Source of the DNA: Macrophomina tecta
Lineage: Eukaryota; Ascomycota; Dothideomycetes; Botryosphaeriales; Botryosphaeriaceae
DNA: 64,000 nucleotides
Reading direction: 5' to 3'
Assembly (NCBI GenBank): GCA_024180945.1
Contig: JAKSGN010000006.1
Location: 1-64,000, forward strand
Position 1 is the first letter of the stretch. Every line of letters begins with the position of its first letter. Below the pieces are notes generated by a model. It made no database searches and had not been told where the DNA came from. It saw only the letters and a program-made list of their open reading frames with translations. A program made the translations under genes and the position numbers. Below are positions 1 to 9,355 of this stretch, one piece after another.

Positions 1-1090
1 TGAATTTGTACGCCGGGCTGTCCCAATCGTGCTGCCGCTGCGTCCGCATAAAAAACATCAACACCTGCTCCCACGACCGGGCACGGTCCTTGATCGATTC
101 CTCGTCCATATACGGCTGCAACGGCTGATATCGGGTCTGATGCTTCTCCGTCCTGATCGCCTGCATCCGCATCGACACGCCCGCCCGCTTCGCCACGCTC
201 TCCTGACTAATGCGGGCAACGTCCTCCATCGCCTGCCACACGGCCGTCTCGATCGGCTCGTTCGGATCGTCTTTTTCCTTATCGGCGGGCTTCCATCGTC
301 TGTTCTTCTTTTCGTCCTCCTCGCCGCCCGGCTTGACGATGCACCGCGACAAATCCTCGCGGTTCTTGCCGGCCAAATACTTCTGCCACTGCGTCCGCTC
401 CAACCACGGGTTCGCCTGATCCCTCTCGGCGTCCTGAACGACGGCGGCTGCCTCCTTCTCGGCCTGCTCGAACCGGGCCTGCATCTGCTGCCACGCCCGC
501 GTCCACGTGTCCCTGCTACTATCGTTGCTGCCGCCGTTGCCGTCTTCGCGCGTTCCATTCTCTTCCTCTGCCGGTTGCTGCACCTCGAAATACTGCGATC
601 CGTGCCGGCTCGTGAAAAATCGCTGACAATGCACCCGCCTCACTGCTTCCTGAAACCGCCTCTCGACCCGCTCGCCCTTGCTCTTGCCCGACCCGCCCTT
701 TCGGCTGCCGGCCGACCACTGATGCTCGATGCGCCAATGCTTCTTCATCGTCATTCTGTCCCGGCAAATATACCGGCACCCGTCGGGCTGTAACTCGCAC
801 ATTAACCCGTCCTGATGCAACGGCAACTCCGGGATCGGCCTGTCGATGCCTGCGGGCGCCTGAAATTCTCCGGGGGACCTGATTAATCCGGCAAACGCCA
901 CGACCTCCTCCGCGATCGCCTCTGCGTTCTTTCCGCTGATGCCGTGATGTCTGCCCTGCAAATGCCCTGCCACCTGATCCGGCCACACCGCGTGCCGGCA
1001 CTCCTTGCACACGACGACTCCAAATTCTCCTAACCCTAAATGATGAAAATACTCCGCTGTTTCGGCCATGTTGACTTGCGCTTGCTGCAT
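1..1090 (-). CDS. Telomere-linked RecQ-like helicase, copy 1 (5' part only, cut by window edge)
   Basis: This is the N-terminal part of a TLH gene read leftwards from the ATG at 1090 to beyond base 1. Positions 1-1488 match 4412-5899 with only about four substitutions seen by eye (near 430, 827, 1072 and 1384). It is therefore a recent or gene-converted duplicate of the copy at 1537-5501. The encoded region has paired Cys/His motifs resembling C2H2 fingers (VVCKECRH and a later C..C..H..H cluster around residues 95-120), followed by a charged stretch. The helicase motifs of this copy would lie outside the window. TLH genes are a known subtelomeric family in ascomycetes and basidiomycetes. Whether this copy is intact cannot be judged. 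Confidence 0.8.
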   Translation of the reverse strand, partial: MQQAQVNMAETAEYFHHLGLGEFGVVVCKECRHAVWPDQVAGHLQGRHHGISGKNAEAIAEEVVAFAGLIRSPGEFQAPAGIDRPIPELPLHQDGLMCELQPDGCRYICRDRMTMKKHWRIEHQWSAGSRKGGSGKSKGERVERRFQEAVRRVHCQRFFTSRHGSQYFEVQQPAEEENGTREDGNGGSNDSSRDTWTRAWQQMQARFEQAEKEAAAVVQDAERDQANPWLERTQWQKYLAGKNREDLSRCIVKPGGEEDEKKNRRWKPADKEKDDPNEPIETAVWQAMEDVARISQESVAKRAGVSMRMQAIRTEKHQTRYQPLQPYMDEESIKDRARSWEQVLMFFMRTQRQHDWDSPAYKF

Positions 1091-1137
1091 GCTCGTTATT
1101 TCGCTGCTATCTGCTTATTCTTTCGCTGCGTTGATGC

Positions 1138-1488
1138 GGGAAACCACCCTTTGCTATCGAACTAACTACTTTAACCCTTGCTCTTAACTCTCTGACTCGG
1201 CGCCTGCTGCACGTTCGCGCGCTGCGTGCCTACCCGGCGAATGCGCGCTCTTTAACCACTACCGCGCTCGGGCCGCTCTTACCCCATCAACCTTACCCTA
1301 ACTTACCCCAACTGCCAAATTACGCTCGAACACGCGATCGGGCGGGCATGTCATACGCAAAAATTCTTATCGCCTAACCGCGCTCTGCAACATATCTTAA
1401 TTTAACGCGAATCCGACATCTTTTTTCTGAATCGACCGTACTCAATCGACCGTACTCGTAACCCTAACCCTAAACCTTAATTTTGTAT
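1138..1488. repeat. TLH upstream block U, copy 1
   Basis: A 351-bp block starting GGGAAACCACC and ending in AATTTTGTAT lies immediately upstream of the helicase gene (48 bp from its ATG). It recurs at 5549-5899, 6041-6391 and 6536-6886. It contains a direct duplication of AATCGACCGTACTC just before the telomeric tract. It probably holds the promoter and 5' leader of the helicase. The last two copies have lost the helicase and persist as subtelomeric repeats. Confidence 0.85.
1459..1476 (+). repeat. Interstitial telomeric tract 1 (CCCTAA)
   Basis: The sequence is TAACCCTAACCCTAAACC. The C-rich strand is on top, which fits a telomere lying to the left of the window. The tract sits at the end of U copy 1. 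Confidence 0.85.
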
Positions 1489-1535
1489 GGGACCTGAATC
1501 GACCCTTATAACGGTCGATTCACTCCTTTCGGTTT
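1489..1535. repeat. 47-bp hairpin unit, single copy at the helicase 3' break
   Basis: The unit starts GGGACCTGAATCGACC and ends CTCCTTTCGGTTT. Its core is a perfect 9-bp inverted repeat, GAATCGACC / GGTCGATTC, around an 8-base loop. Here a single unit joins the telomeric tract directly to the broken 3' end of helicase copy 2. Confidence 0.85.
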
Positions 1536-1536
1536 G

Positions 1537-4500
1537 GTCCATCATGCTACGCGGCTCGCCCGCGTGCACGATCAACCTGATGCCCGGTATATCGATCCCC
1601 ATCCCCAACGCGCTCGTCGCCACTACCACCCGTTCTCTACCCACTCGGAAATCCTCCAACACCTCGTCCTTTCGCCGCTCGCTCATGTCTGCCCGGAATT
1701 CCTCGCACGCGAACCGGCCTGCTTTCGCCAACCGCTCCACCTCCCCCGCCTCTTGCAATAAACTACTACTTTCCCCTCCGCCGACGCCCTCAACTCCCGA
1801 TCCACTAACTCCGCTACCAAATCCTCCTGCTCCTTCCTACTACTCTCCTTCCTGCCAACCACCCGATACCGCACGTTCTTCCGCACCGTCGACCCCCTAA
1901 ACATCTTTACCTCGTCCGCCCTCCATCCCATCCTTTTATACAACCTGCTCTCCTCCGCCGCCGGCAATGTCGCCGTTAATAATATCATCTGCGTCTCTAC
2001 TCCCGCCAACTTGCCCAACTGCTGCAAATGCTTCCGAAAATCCACCCTATCGTTCAACACGACGTGACATTCGTCCACCACGATACGGTCCAACTGCCTC
2101 GTCCGCCTGATGCGCTTTAAAAACGTCCCGAACTCCTCGCCCACCGCCGCCTCCGGCGTCACCAACACGATCGACTCCGCATCCGCCTGCCGCCTGCCGC
2201 CCCATACCGCGCACCGCACCCCCGCCTCATCGCACCGCCGCTTCATATCCTTCCGCAACGACTTCAACGGCACCACTACTACTGTCGTGCCACCGGGTTC
2301 TGCCCACGCCGGCAATGTGAATAACACGCTCTTGCCCGCCCCCGTCGGCATCACTGCCACCACGGGGCTGTGCCCTGCCTTGATCGCATCCAATGCCGGC
2401 TCCTGCACGCTGCGGAAAACCGCCTCCTTACCCACCAACTGCCGCAACTGTTCCTCGGCATTCATCTTGTTTAACCGGATCCAACGATCCAACCGCTCCT
2501 CTTCCGCCTCCTCCTCGAACGGGCACCGCTTGCGCTTTTTGCTCGTCGCCTTGCTATCCGCCGCCTCGTTCCGCTCGTCTGCCTGACCCGTCGGTTCGAA
2601 TCCTAAAAATCGGTGCCAATCGACGCTGCACGCCCGGAACTGCTGCCTTCGTTCTGCCACCCACCCCAACTGCTCCATGATTCCCCTCGCATATACGATT
2701 CCCGCCACGTGCGACGTGTGCCCTGCCTGCGCGTCCGCGATCGCCGCCGCCATGCCGTCCTCATCCTGCCGCTGCTCGCTATCGTCTCCCTCTCCATCGT
2801 CCTGCCTGAACGCCGTCGGCCCGCGGATCCACTGCCTGCTGATTGCTATCGCGATATCACGATACGCCCGCACCGTGACTTCATGCCCTAACCCCGCTGC
2901 TGTCTCCCGCTTAATCGCCTGTCTCATCCGCTCCGTCGTCCACTTCTTGCCCCCGGGCTCGGCTGCCCATAAATGCGCGGACAACGGCGGCGACTGCTCC
3001 TGCTCCTGCTGCTGTTGCTCCTGCTGCTGCTCCTGCTGTTGCTCCTGCTGTTGCTCCTGCTGCTGCCCCTGCCGCTGCCCCTGCTGCTGCTTGCCTCGTA
3101 TCAACACCTCAATTCTCTGCTGAAACGGCAAAACCAACCACAAATACCACACCAACAACTCGCCCACCTCGCGCGGTAAATACCGGTGAATGATCTTGAC
3201 ATCTCCCTGCAACGCGTACCCCTTGTGATACCGCGTAACAAACACGACCATCCCGTCTTCGATGAAAATATGCCGGTGCCCCGCCTCCGCCGTGTTGCTG
3301 TGCCTGATGCTTAATATCTCCGGCCCTCTCGCCGGCTGCCCGCCCGTTATGTGCATCAACACCAATAACTTTTCCTTAAACGCCGCAACCCGGCTCATCC
3401 AATCCGATACCGCCTCGCGGCTCAACCCCGACGCCGTCCCCTGCCGGGTGAACCGCTTTCTGACCGCGCCGTTCTGCATAATCTGCTCGAACAACCACGA
3501 CCTCCCGTCCACGGGGAATCTGTTGCGCTGATCCTGCAAAAAATTCCACCCTCGACGGCCGTTTGTCGGGTCGTCATGCATCGAATGCCACGGCACCGCG
3601 GGCACCTCCCGCCGGCTTTTGCAAAACAACAAATCCTCGACCAACACCTGCGCCGTCGTCTGCGCCAAACCGTGTACCATCCCGCGGAACTGCGCCATGC
3701 TGAACGATATGTTCTTGTACTCCAACACATCTCTATCCCTCCACCCGACGTGCCCTTTCGCCGTTGTGTTGAAATGAATCTTCATACCATACGCCCGCAA
3801 ATCCAAAAACCACTGCATCGGGCTGTCGCTGCCGCGGACCATGAAATCGTCCATCATCTTGTTCACCCACTGCAACCCGCTCCTGCCGGGGCGCCTGCTG
3901 CTCTCGCCGCTTCTACTGCTTCCCCCGCTTTCGTATCCACTATCTTCGAAATCACACGGCCTCGCGCTCGCGCTAAAATGCTCGTTCTCCTCCGCCGGCG
4001 TTGCTACCTCGAATGCCTTCTGAATGACCATGAAATGCGCCACCTTGATCAACGCCGATAAAATCGACCCGTATGTCTCCGGGCCTCTCCAACTGTTGTC
4101 CGTCGGGTCGACTCCTAACACGGCGGCGGCGCATACCAACGCACTCTCGTACTCGCGCTCGACGAATCGTTGATTCAACAACTCGATGCAAAAATCTAAA
4201 CATGCCCGTTGAATCGGGGTTAATTTTTGCCACTTCTCTTCGTCCTTCTCGTTTGTCTCGCTTTCTTCCTCGTCGCCTTCCCCTTCTCCCTCCTCTTCTG
4301 CTTCCTCGTTATCTTCGTTTTCTTTGTTACTTTCTTCCCCATCTTCGCCTCCTTCTACCTCCCGCTCTGCCTCTTCGACCAATCTGACGAATGCTTCGAA
4401 CTGACTGCGGGTGAATTTGTACGCCGGGCTGTCCCAATCGTGCTGCCGCTGCGTCCGCATAAAAAACATCAACACCTGCTCCCACGACCGGGCACGGTCC

Positions 4501-5501
4501 TTGATCGATTCCTCGTCCATATACGGCTGCAACGGCTGATATCGGGTCTGATGCTTCTCCGTCCTGATCGCCTGCATCCGCATCGACACGCCCGCCCGCT
4601 TCGCCACGCTCTCCTGACTAATGCGGGCAACGTCCTCCATCGCCTGCCACACGGCCGTCTCGATCGGCTCGTTCGGATCGTCTTTTTCCTTATCGGCGGG
4701 CTTCCATCGTCTGTTCTTCTTTTCGTCCTCCTCGCCGCCCGGCTTGACGATGCACCGCGACAAATCCTCGCGGTTCTTGCCGGCCAAATACTTCTGCCAC
4801 TGCGTCCGCTCCAACCACGGGTTCGCCTGATCCCTCCCGGCGTCCTGAACGACGGCGGCTGCCTCCTTCTCGGCCTGCTCGAACCGGGCCTGCATCTGCT
4901 GCCACGCCCGCGTCCACGTGTCCCTGCTACTATCGTTGCTGCCGCCGTTGCCGTCTTCGCGCGTTCCATTCTCTTCCTCTGCCGGTTGCTGCACCTCGAA
5001 ATACTGCGATCCGTGCCGGCTCGTGAAAAATCGCTGACAATGCACCCGCCTCACTGCTTCCTGAAACCGCCTCTCGACCCGCTCGCCCTTGCTCTTGCCC
5101 GACCCGCCCTTTCGGCTGCCGGCCGACCACTGATGCTCGATGCGCCAATGCTTCTTCATCGTCATTCTGTCCCGGCAAATATACCGGCACCCGTCGGGCT
5201 GTAACTCGCACATTAACCCGTCCTGATGCAACGGCAACGCCGGGATCGGCCTGTCGATGCCTGCGGGCGCCTGAAATTCTCCGGGGGACCTGATTAATCC
5301 GGCAAACGCCACGACCTCCTCCGCGATCGCCTCTGCGTTCTTTCCGCTGATGCCGTGATGTCTGCCCTGCAAATGCCCTGCCACCTGATCCGGCCACACC
5401 GCGTGCCGGCACTCCTTGCACACGACGACTCCAAATTCTCCTAACCCTAAATGATGAAAATACTCCGCTGTTTCGGCCATGTTTACTTGCGCTTGCTGCA
5501 T
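1537..5501 (-). pseudogene. Telomere-linked RecQ-like helicase, copy 2, truncated at its C-terminus and frameshifted
   Basis: The ATG is at 5501 and the frame stays open for 1272 residues to 1683. It encodes N-terminal C2H2-like Cys/His motifs, an acidic stretch, and a central domain (about 710-940) with GPEILSIR, VRAYRD and GHTSHVAGIVYAR. A Q/E-rich tract sits at about 804-833. A superfamily-2 helicase core follows: Walker A PTGAGKS near 1052, box VVDECH near 1141 and motif LLTATLP near 1172. Homology then moves to another frame at about 1758 (EVERLAKAGRF to GMGIDIPGIRLIVHAGEP), so one indel separates KVVVYCK from the rest. Sense then ends at MMDQ, fused to a 47-bp repeat unit, before the QxxGRxGR motif VI expected in RecQ proteins. 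TLH function is inferred to be chromosome-end maintenance. This copy is unlikely to make an active helicase. Confidence 0.85.
2985..3095 (-). repeat. CAG/CAA-rich microsatellite coding a Q/E tract in the helicase
   Basis: On the plus strand this is a run of CTGCTGCTC / CTGTTGCTC triplets. In the helicase frame it encodes alternating EQQQ units. It probably varies in length between TLH copies. Confidence 0.75.
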
Positions 5502-5548
5502 GCTCGTTATTTCGCTGCTATCTGCTTATTCTTTCGCTGCGTTGATGC

Positions 5549-5899
5549 GGGAAACCACCCTTTGCTATCGAACTAACTACTTTAACCCTTGCTCTTAACT
5601 CTCTGACTCGGCGCCTGCTGCACGTTCGCGCGCTGCGTGCCTACCCGGCGAATGCGCGCTCTTTAACCACTACCGCGCTCGGGCCGCTCTTACCCCATCA
5701 ACCTTACCCTAACTTACCCCAACTGCCAAATTACGCTCGAACACGCGATCGGGCGGGCATGTCATACGCAAAAATTCTTATCGCCTAACCGCGCCCTGCA
5801 ACATATCTTAATTTAACGCGAATCCGACATCTTTTTTCTGAATCGACCGTACTCAATCGACCGTACTCGTAACCCTAACCCTAAACCTTAATTTTGTAT
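5549..5899. repeat. TLH upstream block U, copy 2
   Basis: It matches 1138-1488 at an offset of 4411 and stands upstream of helicase copy 2. It includes a telomeric tract at 5870-5887. Confidence 0.85.
5870..5887 (+). repeat. Interstitial telomeric tract 2
   Basis: TAACCCTAACCCTAAACC, the same phase and position within block U as tract 1. Confidence 0.85.
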
Positions 5900-6040
5900 G
5901 GGACCTGAATCGACCCTTATAACGGTCGATTCACTCCTTTCGGTTTGGGACCTGAATCGACCCTTATAACGGTCGATTCACTCCTTTCGGTTTGGGACCT
6001 GAATCGACCCTTATAACGGTCGATTCACTCCTTTCGGTTT
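5900..6040. repeat. 47-bp hairpin unit x3
   Basis: Three head-to-tail units lie at 5900-5946, 5947-5993 and 5994-6040, each with the GAATCGACC / GGTCGATTC stem. The array is followed without a gap by block U copy 3. Confidence 0.9.
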
Positions 6041-6391
6041 GGGAAACCACCCTTTGCTATCGAACTAACTACTTTAACCCTTGCTCTTAACTCTCTGACT
6101 CGGCGCCTGCTGCACGTTCGCGCGCTGCGTGCCTACCCGGCGAATGCGCGCTCTTTAACCACTACCGCGCTCGGGCCGCTCTTACCCCATCAACCTTACC
6201 CTAACTTACCCCAACTGCCAAATTACGCCCGAACACGCGATCGGGCGGGCATGTCATACGCAAAAATTCTTATCGCCTAACCGCGCTCTGCAACATATCT
6301 TAATTTAACGCGAATCCGACATCTTTTTTCTGAATCGACCGTACTCAATCGACCGTACTCGTAACCCTAACCCTAAACCTTAATTTTGTAT
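6041..6391. repeat. TLH upstream block U, copy 3 (no helicase attached)
   Basis: It begins GGGAAACCACC directly after a 47-bp unit, so the 48 bp next to the helicase start and the gene itself are missing. The shared GGG at both junctions could be the microhomology used in recombination. A telomeric tract lies at 6362-6379. Confidence 0.85.
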
Positions 6392-6535
6392 GGGACCTGA
6401 ATCGACCCTTATAACGGTCGATTCACTCCTTTCGGTTTGGGACCTGAATCGACCCTTATAACGGTCGATTCACTCCTTTCGGTTTGGGGGACCTGAATCG
6501 ACCCTTATAACGGTCGATTCACTCCTTTCGGTTCT
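6392..6535. repeat. 47-bp hairpin unit x3 (third slightly altered)
   Basis: Units lie at 6392-6438 and 6439-6485, and a third at about 6486-6535 has two extra G at its start and GGTTCT at its end. Confidence 0.85.
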
Positions 6536-6886
6536 GGAAACCACCCTTGCTATCGAACTAACTAATTTTTAACCCTTGCTCTTAATCCTCTGACTCGGCG
6601 CCTGCTGCACGTTCGCGCGCTGCGTGCCTACCCGGCGAATGCGCGCTCTTTAACCCCTACCGCGCTCGGGCCGCTCTTACCCCATCAACCTTACCCTAAC
6701 TTACCCCAACTGCCAAATTACGCTCGAACACGCGATCGGGCGGGCATGTCATACGCAAAAATTCTTATCGCCTAACCGCGCTCTGCAACATATCTTAATT
6801 TAACGCGAATCCGACATCTTTTTTCTGAATCGACCGTACTCAATCGACCGTACTCGTAACCCTAACCCTAAACCTTAATTTTGTAT
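6536..6886. repeat. TLH upstream block U, copy 4 (no helicase attached)
   Basis: It differs from the other copies by several indels and substitutions (for example CACCCTTGC for CACCCTTTGC), so it is the most diverged. A telomeric tract lies at 6857-6874. Confidence 0.85.
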
Positions 6887-6980
6887 GGGACCTGAATCGA
6901 CCCTTATAACGGTCGATTCACTCCTTTCGGTTTGGGACCTGAATCGACCCTTATAACGGTCGATTCACTCCTTTCGGTTT
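6887..6980. repeat. 47-bp hairpin unit x2, inner edge of the telomeric array
   Basis: Units lie at 6887-6933 and 6934-6980. The array then ends with GGGAAAAACAG, and RIP-type DNA begins. Confidence 0.88.
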
Positions 6981-8157
6981 GGGAAAAACAGCCTTAAGGG
7001 AAGACGGCGCGTACGGCCCCGAGCTAGGTAGTAATAGAAGCCCGCACGGGAACGACGCCCGCGTAGTATAGCGACTACCCGGAAGAATAGCAGGACCGAG
7101 TTCCCGTAGGAGAAAGACGCCTATAGGGTAAGAATACGAATCTAGAAAACCGACTTCGGACACGGGGGACGAATAAGAGAATGTTGAATATATCGTCCGC
7201 TTATTAGAATAGAAGTTGGCAACAAACACACCTCTCGAAAACCCGATCTCGACCACCACTTCGAAATGCACCTCAAGACCGGTGCCATTCGATTCCTGCT
7301 GATCCCTTTAGCCTATAGCTCGACAGCTGGCTTCAGGGAGGCCTGCGTTGGCGCGCAGTAAGAGGAAGAAAATGGCACCGGTAAGAATCTCTCTCACCGA
7401 CCCTATAACAAGAATAACTCTACGAATTCTACGCGAAACCCCACCAAATAATAGAGAGGGATAAAGGATGCCTAGGCGCAGAACTGTATGAATTTGCAGC
7501 GTAGTAAGCCTACTCGTTGCCGTGTTATTCTTCAGTAACCGCAAAGGCATCACTTCCCCTTTTCTTCTTTGGTGTGGGCGAAAATTTGCACGTCCGTGCA
7601 CATAACCGAAACCACTCCTCCGACTCCAACCCTCCCGACTCAGGATTAAAGTCCTGTGACTAAATCCGTACTCGTACTTCTCTCGGCAACCAAGAAACCA
7701 ATAACTACCACACCCCCCCCCGACCACACCCCCTTGACCTTAAGGAAGTCTAAAAGAGCTAGGATGCTAGGAATTTATAAGAGGAAAGGGAAGGAGATCC
7801 CTATTTAGGACTATCTCTCTATAGTCTATTTAAGATTCCTCTCTCTCTAAGGCCTTCCGGAAACACCTATCTAAGGTGTATAAATATATAGACCGGACTA
7901 CCGGAACCCCCTCTAGGACGACGAAGGCCTAAAGAGTTAGTAATACTTAGAAAAGACTAGAAAAGAGGTAGAACTTACTAGGTCTCTTTTTTTTTTCTAC
8001 TTTCCTCTATTACTTCTCTATATTCTTACTTTCTTTATGACTTTCTTAACACCTTACTAGGGTGTATAAATATATGGAACCTCTCTCTCCTTTTCTCTTT
8101 TACTAAGGTTTTCCTTCCTTTTTGTGGAGGTTTTTACTTAGTTTAAAAGTACTTTCT
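6981..8157. other. Gene-free, RIP-eroded DNA
   Basis: It is rich in TA, TAG and TAA in all frames and I see no conserved protein. Around 7020-7140 it carries CCCG...CGGG mini-palindromes of the family also present at 23.9-24.5 kb. From about 7740 it becomes pyrimidine-rich and AT-rich. Confidence 0.6.
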
Positions 8158-8337
8158 TTTAGAGGCCTGCCTCTCTTTTGGCTTTTAAGCCTACTATTAC
8201 TTGTGCTCTCCTAGCATGCTTCTTTTATGAGGAGCCTCCCGAAAACATGTTACTAGAAACGGCCCTTAAAGCCCGTCTTTAATAGTCTCTGACTCTAGAA
8301 GGACGTTAAACTAAAAAAACAAACAAACAAACAAACA
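8158..8337 (+). mobile_element. 5'-truncated LINE tail (3' UTR only)
   Basis: The sequence is the reverse complement of the 3' end of the LINE at 41090-46936, including GAGGCCTGCCTCTC, TGTGCTCTCCTAG and GTCTCTGACTC. It ends in A6(CAAA)n, whereas the full copy ends in (TAAA)n. This is a typical abortive target-primed insertion, and it is diverged and partly RIP-mutated. Confidence 0.75.
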
Positions 8338-8914
8338 TAGAAGTTGGGTTTCGGAAAACAGGCCTTAGCGCCTAAGTTACGTAGAACTTACTTAGATTAT
8401 AGTAATCTAAGACGCCCGATCTAATACCATCAATCCAGCTGCTTTAATCTAGCCGAATCGATCTAGATTATTATAACTTTTCTATAGTATATAGGCATAC
8501 TTATTAGATAGTACTTTGACCCTCGTGGTTAACTTAAGATTTTAATATAGACTTATTGGAGGTAATAAGCCTGACGCGCACCGCGTACTAACCTATTACG
8601 TGACCGCTATTTATCGTTCTAATTCTTTATCCTTCTCTTGTTCTTTAAGGTAAACCTTATCGCTACCTAACCCTACTAGGTGACTCCGAAGCCTAGTAGA
8701 AGAGGCCGCCGTTACACTTATTTCTTAGTAATCTTAGGTGGAGTATTATTTATAATATTAACTATAAAGGTTCTATCTACTATAAATAAGTATAGCCCTA
8801 TATATATAAGGTATTTTAGTTAGATTATAGTAGATCGCTAGCTAGTTTACTATAATCTATTAAGCTAAGTAATCTAGGGTTAGTACGCTAGGTTATAGAT
8901 CTACTTTCTACCCT
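8338..8914. other. Gene-free AT-rich DNA, RIP-like
   Basis: Dense TATA/TAGAT sequence with no open frame of note. It is the left flank of the gypsy insertion. Confidence 0.5.
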
Positions 8915-8919
8915 TTAGG

Positions 8920-9355
8920 TGTAACGAGCGGGCCTCTGCCTCTAAGGATCCGAACACCAAAGAGGGAGAAAACCTGTCGAGGGGGTTTTCCTTGAGTGGG
9001 TACAAGAAGAGGGTGAGAGCAAGTCGAACACGTGATGAGACTGAGCACTGCGTGCGAAGGCCGTGTTACTAACAATGTGCTGAATTGTTATGGAAGTTGA
9101 CCACGAAGGTCAAAGCTATCTAAGGAGTGTGGTTTATATACAAGTAGGAAAGTGTATACAATCTAGTGGTGCTGTTGCGAGCCCAGCTCCAGAGGGCTCG
9201 AGGTGAGCCGTTGTGAGCCCGGCTCGTAAGGGCTCGGTGGGTCCGTCCTTGGGTACTCACGTGCTGAGCCACGTGATCCCCTCTTTTCTTTGGAGTTCCC
9301 CGCAGAACGTCCTTTCCTTCCTTATTCCCTATACTGTGGAGGCTGCGCCGTAACA
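8920..9355 (-). repeat. 3' LTR of the gypsy element
   Basis: 436 bp and same sequence as 16241-16676 as far as can be read. It is preceded internally by the polypurine tract at 9356-9369. It also lies upstream of the antisense gene at 9459, so it may act as that gene's promoter. Confidence 0.93.

Noticed and set aside
29..1010. Long open frames on the plus strand and in other minus frames across the helicase copies
   Set aside because: They are antisense or out-of-frame shadows of GC-rich helicase codons; the same shadows recur at 4227-5421 in the second copy.
2973..3179. Poly-leucine/poly-cysteine open frames
   Set aside because: Translation of the CTG/CTC triplet tract opposite the helicase Q/E repeat.
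5900..6535. Regular repeats resembling a CRISPR array
   Set aside because: Units are contiguous without unique spacers, interspersed with U blocks, and the organism is eukaryotic.
7308..7727. 139-residue minus frame
   Set aside because: Lies in RIP-like DNA and shows no domain, signal or splice context.
8915..8919. TTAGG at the gypsy borders read as telomeric insertion
   Set aside because: Only five bases are shared, explained fully by a 5-bp target-site duplication; no telomere tract is present there.
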